Shown here: one piece after another, positions 57,534 through 64,000 of the stretch
Layout: every line of letters begins with the position of its first letter
Position numbering within the stretch: position 1 is the first letter of the stretch
Assembly (NCBI GenBank): GCA_973895155.1
Contig: OZ316898.1
Location: forward strand, 9,052,001 to 9,116,000
DNA length: 64,000 nucleotides
Reading direction: 5' to 3'
Source: Marsupella aquatica
Lineage: Eukaryota; Marchantiophyta
The notes under the pieces: model-generated
What the model was told of the DNA's origin: nothing
Database searches by the model: none
The model's input: the letters and a program-made list of their open reading frames with translations, nothing else
Made by a program: the position numbers and the translations under genes

Positions 57534-60091
57534 TTAACCTTTGAGGAGGCCAGTTTCTTCGTCTGATGTGGCTGACAGACCCTTTTGTACTTTGTCACTT
57601 GGAAGAGGATACACTCGCTTCTCCTTGCCGCCTGGCTTGGATGACGCATTACCGTACCAAATCATTCCCACAATCGCTAAAATCATACCCAGAACCACTT
57701 GAAAGCTTAACCCTTGCCTTCCGAACAGAAGGAATCCTAGAAAGAGAACTAGCACTGTCTTCATATGCCCCAAAACTTGGAATGAGACAGCTGTGAACCT
57801 CCCGATACAGATAAATTGGCTTAGGTTTGTTCCGACGGCAATCACGCAAGACAGCACGATGAAAAACTGCACAATACCACGATTTTACCTCTATTAGTAC
57901 AATCTCAGGGTTGCAATTAAGCAGCCTCGATTTTGCTGCACAACATGCATAACAGCAAAGATAGCCCTGATCAAAACACTCGGATTCAGACTTTGATCGG
58001 GAAAAGAAAACAGTCATCCGTATCGCTAAGATCCAGTTGGTAAACCCTCTAAGGAAAGCTATACTTACAACTGAAGGGACGCTAAAGTCGAAGAGGTCAA
58101 CTCTTGTTTCAGTTAACCAGTAGTCCACCAGAGGCCCTGTGAGGATGAGGCTAGCAGCTTGTACTGGGGCGGTGTGACCAAGGAGGTCAAAGGAGCCCAG
58201 AGAATATTTCTTCTGCATACTGTGGACATACTGGAACCACATTGTACACAGTAGATGAACACTTGCAGGTATCACACAACTGGTATAGAAAAAACACAAC
58301 TTCCTACCAATAACTACCCAAAATTTTAAAAAGAGGGACAGCACATTGATTGCAATTTATTGTCAGCACTCGATGTCCGTCCTTCCGTCTTTGATATGCA
58401 ACTTGAAATTTGGCATTTTCTCGTCATTGTCCCTGACATAGCACGATTTCATGGATGAAAACATCTTAACATGTCTCTAATGCGAAACTTACATATTGTT
58501 GCAGAGCAGTGCACCACACCGCAATTCCAGCGGCAATGAAGCCTTTGGTATTCACACTGACATCACTAACAGTACACACTGCTACGCCGAGGAGCACGAC
58601 GGTGATACTCAACTTCGTATCCCTCGAATAACGAATCTTGTCGAACAACACCTCAAATAAGCATGACACCGGAATCATGCTCAATTTAGCTATCTGTGAT
58701 GCACCCAGCGACACGAATAAGAGATAATAGTAAGCAAGTAGTTGAATGCTCAAAAGCATTACAATGGGCCAGAAACCATGTGAACTAGCGACTGAGGTCG
58801 CGCAGAAATGGTCGGCGATTGGGCAATTAAACTTCGCATCGACAATCCTTCATTTGCCCGCGTTCCGCTGAACACTATTTCGAAGTAGACACTCCAATCA
58901 AGACCTAATAATGTAGTCCTACCATGTACATACGAAAGAGCAACTACATCTCAATCCCTTCTAGATATTGAACCTCTTCCCATCCACATCTTAAGAACTG
59001 ACACAGTCACAGCTTTACAAACACTGGTACCTGATAAAAGCCGACAGAATTCCACATAAGGCTGACATTCATCCCAACGATGGAGAAGTTGGCACACAGA
59101 GCAAACTTCGCAAGTTCCAGGGCCGGTAGATGCGAAGGTTGGATGTAGCCCAAACAGCGCAGAACGAGTGTCATGAGTGTCGTCATCGTGAAATGCAAGC
59201 CGGTGAGCGTAGTGGCTGCAGTTCACACATTTACAAAACACAATCACGACCAAGTACTCTTCTTTTCCCCACATCAAGAAAAAAGTTGTCACAAACATGG
59301 AAGTGTCTCAATTTGATGTAAAATGAATCACTAAACACGTCACCACGATGACGTCTTCGGTACTAGAGAGGAACAAAGATGAGGGAAAAAAAAATTCCGA
59401 CATGGACCTAGGAAAGGCAATGGGCACAGCACGCAATGTAGTCACACAGTCACGGATCTAACGACGTTTTGGACAAATTCGAGTGCCCAAGACGAGACAA
59501 CTAAGGGACTGTAATAATCAGAGGGAGAACGAAACAGAAGTGGATGCAGAAGCTCGATGATTTCCACCATCGAGAGAAACAGATCCAGGACAGAAATTTG
59601 GATTCACGATAGCTGCCAACGAAGCTGACCAGAGACTCGAAAGTTGGTGTATCAACGCCGAAGGCAATCTTGCCATCAAATTAGCTACTCAGCAATGTTT
59701 AAGAGGCCAGTGAAGGGGTTGTTGAACTGGGGAGGAGGAAGGAAGGGGAGGTGTAGAGAATAAGCGGCCAGTTCAGTTGGCACATCTGCAGATCAACGAT
59801 TTCGGAGAAGGAAACACAAATCTGGTTTGAAGACTAGTGCCCGACAATCCGACACCTCAACTTCGATGTCGAGAGAGAGACGTGAAGAAAGAAGACGAAG
59901 GGAGCAATGCTAGTCAAGAATAATGTTGGGCAAACGCCAGTGCTCTGCTGCATACCAAAATTGAAGCCATAGTACGACATGAGCTGCTTGTTGATCATAA
60001 TAATGCCGACCGAAGTGCTCACGTTGAAGAGCCATGCTCCCGTGTCAAGCACCGCCTTGCGATCTGCCTTGCTGCTACTTGAAGGAGCCAT
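57534..60091 (-). CDS. Golgi nucleotide-sugar transporter, UXT/URGT-type (TPT/NST family)
   Basis: Five exons: 60091-59956, 59215-59031, 58693-58493, 58230-58069, 57866-57534; 1017 nt, 338 aa, the normal size for the family (about 340-350). Ten hydrophobic segments can be followed. Family motifs: [11 protein letters not shown] near the start, [53 protein letters not shown] and [14 protein letters not shown]. The Lys in the last motif and the GRF just before it are typical of TPT/NST carriers. The soluble tail after [14 protein letters not shown] is Lys/Glu-rich. It should exchange a UDP-sugar for UMP across the Golgi membrane; whether UDP-xylose, UDP-rhamnose/galactose or another sugar I cannot tell. 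ATG at 60091 is the first in frame. Confidence 0.9.
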
Positions 60092-60944
60092 CTTTTCCTT
60101 TCCTCTCTCTCGATAATGGGGAGGAAGCGAAGGAGTTCCCACCTACCGACCTCTTAAATCCATTCCTGCACCTCCTCCTCGCCCTTTGACTACACAGCCA
60201 AACAAGAATGAACAACGTCAGGTAGCCAATGACAGTCTGTACCACACCAAACCTCAAGGACCCAGATCTCCCATTACCAAGATCGTAAAAGTAGCCAACA
60301 CAATCACTCTACCGACCGCACACAACCTTCAATGACTGTCCGTCCGTCCACCCTAAAACATCCCCCCCACCTCGGTCCCAATTAAGCCCCCACTCGTGCA
60401 CTAACTCCGATCCACACAACAAACAATGCCTCTCCCTGCATGTCCCCTGCGCACACACCAAAACCACACCATACACCCTCTCACAGAAAGCTCTCGACGC
60501 ACTCGACTCCGACTCAGAGCAGAGAAACTAATCTCAACAGCAGCAGCGACATCGCCCACATACCTCCTCCCCGAGACTACTAACTGGGCAGAACATGCCA
60601 ACAACGAGAGAATCGATGCACAAGACTCCTTCGCTCCTTCTTCTTCCTCCTCCGCTGCCCTCTTCTCTCCTCCCCACTTCAGTTAGTTCAGTGCCCCGCC
60701 GACTGACGACATCGCTCCCGTAAGAAGACTCTAACTTTTCTTCCACATCGACGAGAGAGAGAGCAGCAGCAAGAGAGAGGAGATCGACGAAAACGACGAG
60801 CGAAGAGGCAGAGTAGTAGAATTGATCTCCTCCAGTGAGTAAAGTGCGTTGCTCCTTGCTCTTTGCCTACCGTCTCCGTCGCCGTCGTCGCCGCCACGGA
60901 CTTTTCAGAGACCGACGTCGTACACCCGGATTGACGAACGGACC
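60092..60944. other. Transporter 5' region, GA-rich
   Basis: Presumed leader and promoter of the minus-strand transporter. Rich in GAGAGA and CTC tracts (for example near 60750-60780), which are common in plant 5' leaders. No other gene. Confidence 0.4.
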
Positions 60945-61030
60945 GGGTATTATCCACCGTTTCTTCTCATGTAGGTTGCAGACCGAAGGGTATCATCCAC
61001 CGTTTCTTCGCATGTAGGCTGCAGACCGAA
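60945..61030. repeat. 43-bp tandem duplication
   Basis: GGGTAT(T/C)ATCCACCGTTTC starts at 60945 and 60988; the units end in GCAGACCGAA. Confidence 0.85.
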
Positions 61031-61500
61031 GAACGCCGTTTTATCATGACTACTGTCGCAGTGATTCGTCGCTTTACAGTGGTGATTAATAATATTTAAT
61101 ATTAATCATTCCGGGGCAAGAGTGAAGAGTCAATCCCCGGTCCCCTGCCGGGCGACTGGAGTTCAAATGCGTCGATCCTGGCCGTGGGTTTTCTGAGCTG
61201 ACGCCTCAGATCGCTTTGCGTCATAAGTCTCGACCACTGGTACTTGGTGCGTCGGTCCTTCCGTGTTCCGTCCGTTTCGATTTTAGGCATTTTTGACCAT
61301 AATGTCCTTTGTGGGATGGAATCTTCGGCCCGATTCGGCGTATGGGGCCGTTGGATGAGGGGAATCGACGGTAAAGGTGGGCGTGTTGGCGAACCTGGCA
61401 TTCTTTTGACATCACGGAGTATGATTGTGGCAGCACCGTACCCGGGAGTACGGGAGAGCGTCAGGTCCTCAAAGGAGCACTCATGGCGTGGTAGGTCCGC

Positions 61501-61891
61501 CGATGTTGGGCATGGGCACGACGACGGTGAGCCTTTCGTTCTCCCTATAGGAGAGAAGGTTTCTTTCAGGAATAAAAAGAAAAACGTCGATGTTGGGCAT
61601 TGGCACGACGACTGTTCTCCCTATAGGATAGAAAGTTTCTTTCGGGAATAAAAAGAAAAACGTCGATGTTGGGCATGGTGAGTCTCCCTATTGAAGAGAA
61701 ATTTCTTTTGCGAACAAAAAGAAAAACGCTGATGTTGGGCATGGGCACGACGACGGTGAGCTTTTTGTTCTCCCGATAGAAGAGAAAGTTTCTTTCAGGA
61801 ATGAAAAGCAAAATCTCGATGTTGGGCATGGGCACGAACCCGATGAGCTTTTCGTTCTCCCTATTGGAGAGAAAGTTTATTTTGGGACAAA
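61501..61891. repeat. Five-unit tandem repeat, 65-88 bp
   Basis: CGATGTTGGGCAT (CTGATGTTGGGCAT in unit 4) begins units at 61501, 61588, 61664, 61729 and 61817. Units end in GAAAGTTTCTTT(C)(A/G)GGAA(T)AAAAAG. Two units carry deletions. The minus-strand frame repeats MPNI...F(I)PERNF but is broken by the shorter units. Confidence 0.88.
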
Positions 61892-63546
61892 AGAAACAGA
61901 AATTGTGGGTCCGTGGACAGTGCCCTATGGCCGACGTAATTGTTAAGATTTTGTCTTCTTCACGAGTGTGACTAATGCCACCTTGTTAGAAGGAGAAGAT
62001 GCTGCTAATATTTTTTAGCTAATTTTGACCATCAGATATCCCTTAATCTAAGGATGTCAATTAAGGTACGGGTATGGGGTCTGTGGCTAGGTGGAAAATT
62101 GGCTAACGGATCACATAAACTCTAGCCAATTTTAGCGACTACACTGTTTGAAGTAACTGATCTTATCTCAGAATTAGTTTGAGTCCTAATCAATGTTGGT
62201 TACACTATTTCAAGAGTGGTGCCAGTTTGAAAAGAAAATAACACTAAATATGGTGGCTTTTTAGGCTAAGACTATATTTGGTTCAGGTTTGCAAATCCTG
62301 CTCCTGCTCACTGTTTGTGCTCCTCTTGAGGGATCTCAACCAGAGACATGGAATCTGATTGCAATGTATTTGGCACCAATGTGCTCTCTCTTGCAGATGT
62401 TACAAACAACCTCAATATGTCTGGTCATCTTTGAAATATGTATTGATTGTGTCAATATTTTGCTTGGGGGCTAGGTAATTCCCCAAATAATGTTCAGCAC
62501 AAACAGAATTAGTATTATCTTTACTCTCTAAATAGTGCCGTAAGACCAAAGCCTACACAAATAGTACCAAGACCAATTGCAATGAACAGTTTAGAGGCCA
62601 ACAGTTTTCAGACAGGTCAAATCTAGGAAATCTTCACTGCAAAAAACGTGCTGGCTGTAGCTTGGGATTGCACGTCATCTGGTCGACAGCAACCGGCCAA
62701 GAGCACTAAGTTGCAAAGTCCCTTGGCAGCATGAGGGGTAAACCTGTCTTGTATGTAACCAGTCCTTAAATATCCCTAAAGGCTAAAGCCTTGAGCTTGG
62801 AACTGGGTTAATCTATGGTGCTGCCACATGTCAGCTGGGCAAAGGCTTACTCATCTGTAGACATTGGCAGGAGTACTTTGCAGGTTAGTCTAGTCCAATT
62901 AATATAACCCTCACACAAATGATAGATTCTTGAGAGCAGCAAGGGCTGACCATTAAAAAAATAAAATTTACTTTATTTTATTTTATTGGTCATGTTACTA
63001 ATCATAAACCTTCATTCAATTTAAAACTCTTCAATTCCCATGTCACATAAATCAATCCTGTTTTTTAATTTCCAGTCCAAACCAGTTACTTACTTTATGC
63101 AGTCCATGGGGATAGAGGTATTAATAGTCAACCTAAATATTAAATGAATAAAAAAATACATTTATTTCTCATATGAATAGGTACATTTTTTAATAAAATT
63201 AATTTTTATTTATAAAAGGTGCATTTTGAATTGGTAGCATGGTAAAATATTGAAAATACATTTGTAAAACGCTAAATACAAAGTTGATATTCCAACTAGA
63301 TAGAGCACCCGCACTAACATGAGAGCTATCCTTAAGATAAGGAGATTTTGTTTTTCCGCTGCCACTACTAACATTAGTAATTTCGATTAATTTGGGGATA
63401 GGATAGTGAAAAAGCTCGTAACGACTCGGCAGAGAAATCTTGGCCGTCCGTATAAGGGAGGATCTGGGCCGTTGGGACCTCACCCAGTCCAGGCGCTGAG
63501 TGGGCCAGTAGGCACATCGTTCCGCTCTCTCTTGTTGGGTCGCTCC
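61892..63546. other. AT-rich intergenic sequence
   Basis: No supported gene. Several TTTATTTTATTTT-type runs at 62960-63200. The right end is the promoter side of the UROD gene. Confidence 0.4.
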
Positions 63547-63572
63547 ACTCTCTCTCTCTCTCTCTCTCTCTG
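63547..63572 (+). repeat. (CT)n microsatellite in the UROD 5' leader region
   Basis: About 13 CT units, 105 bp upstream of the UROD start. CT runs in this position are common in plant genes and can affect expression; length is likely variable. Confidence 0.85.
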
Positions 63573-63676
63573 TCGCTTTACCCCCTCGATTTGATCCTTG
63601 ATTTTCCTCACTGCCGGGTGCAAGGTGCCTGTCTACCTCTCCAATTCGACACTTCTCTTGCTCGGATTGGAAAGAG

Positions 63677-63985
63677 ATGGCAGCCCGAGCTGCAGTGGCA
63701 GCGACAAGCTGGCTCGGAAGTGTGCAGCAGCTGCAGAGCTCCAAAGCCAGCGGCGATTCAGTGGACTCTTTGAGAATCGATGGAGTGAGCTTTGGGGCAC
63801 GGGGCAAGAGGAAGAGCAATGTCGTGGTGGTGGCCCAAGCAGTGGCAGCGGGAGATGTGGACACGGCCGTGAATGCCGTGAAAGCTGCTGAGGCCTTGGA
63901 CCCCCTGCTCCTGCGCGCAGTGAGGGGGGAGAAGGTTGACAGGCCTCCTGTGTGGATGATGCGTCAGGCCGGGCGATACATGAAG
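63677..63985 (+). CDS. Uroporphyrinogen decarboxylase, plastid, exon 1 (partial gene)
   Basis: 103 codons from the ATG at 63677 to a consensus donor (AAG then GTGAGT). The rest of the gene lies beyond the window. Residues 1-70 or so form an Ala/Ser-rich plastid transit region. The mature part starts [19 protein letters not shown] followed by RQAGRYM, the N-terminal UROD signature with the Arg that contacts substrate. The enzyme removes four carboxyl groups from uroporphyrinogen III to give coproporphyrinogen III on the way to haem and chlorophyll. The gene begins rightward and is separated from the transporter by 3.6 kb of repeat-bearing DNA. Confidence 0.9.
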
Positions 63986-64000
63986 GTGAGTGACTGAGTG

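Noticed and set aside
61566-61835. Minus-strand repeat protein of about 89 codons
   Set aside because: Starts at a non-ATG codon and follows a tandem DNA repeat whose unit length is not kept in frame.

Overview
The window is nuclear DNA from a land plant, most likely a seed-free plant (moss or another bryophyte, or a lycophyte). The evidence is several intron-rich genes with plant orthologues (LPA3, CNX3, a UXT/URGT-type nucleotide-sugar transporter, chloroplast UROD), a very long intronless PLS-DYW PPR gene, plant-type CCCTAAA motifs, and long AT-rich repeat stretches. The species cannot be named from sequence alone. Exon coordinates are my own reading of splice sites and frame; no transcript data were available.

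Layout. 1-9 kb holds an intact HARBI1-like DDE nuclease ORF in repeat-poor intergenic DNA. 9.2-12.9 kb is an 11-exon PDI-like gene (364 aa) on the minus strand. 13-22 kb is gene-poor: a retroelement tail, a calmodulin-like relic, and three copies of a minisatellite-bearing element whose termini look Helitron-like; one copy carries a solo LTR with a perfect target-site duplication. 22.8-26.6 kb has a possible histone-H2B-like exon and a 5-exon SERAC1-like alpha/beta hydrolase, followed 31 bp after its stop by another Helitron-like copy. 26.6-31 kb is repeats again, including a second solo LTR with perfect duplication. 32-38 kb has CNX3 (molybdenum cofactor synthesis), a broken copy of two parts of the PDI gene, and a Tim17/22/23-family membrane protein. 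39-41 kb is repeat-derived with a third, older LTR. 42-54 kb has a ZOP1-like gene lacking its OCRE domain, the DYW PPR gene and a 9-exon LPA3 gene. 54.5-56.7 kb is retroelement debris and tandem repeats. 57.5-60.1 kb is a 5-exon nucleotide-sugar transporter. The window ends in exon 1 of a plastid uroporphyrinogen decarboxylase.

The genes are unrelated housekeeping and organelle genes, not an operon or cluster: ER folding (PDI), molybdopterin (CNX3), photosystem II assembly (LPA3), organelle RNA editing (PPR), Golgi sugar transport, tetrapyrrole synthesis (UROD). The most notable material is the Helitron-like minisatellite family with its dated LTR insertion, the split PDI pseudogene, the OCRE-less ZOP1-like gene and the in-frame duplication in the hydrolase.
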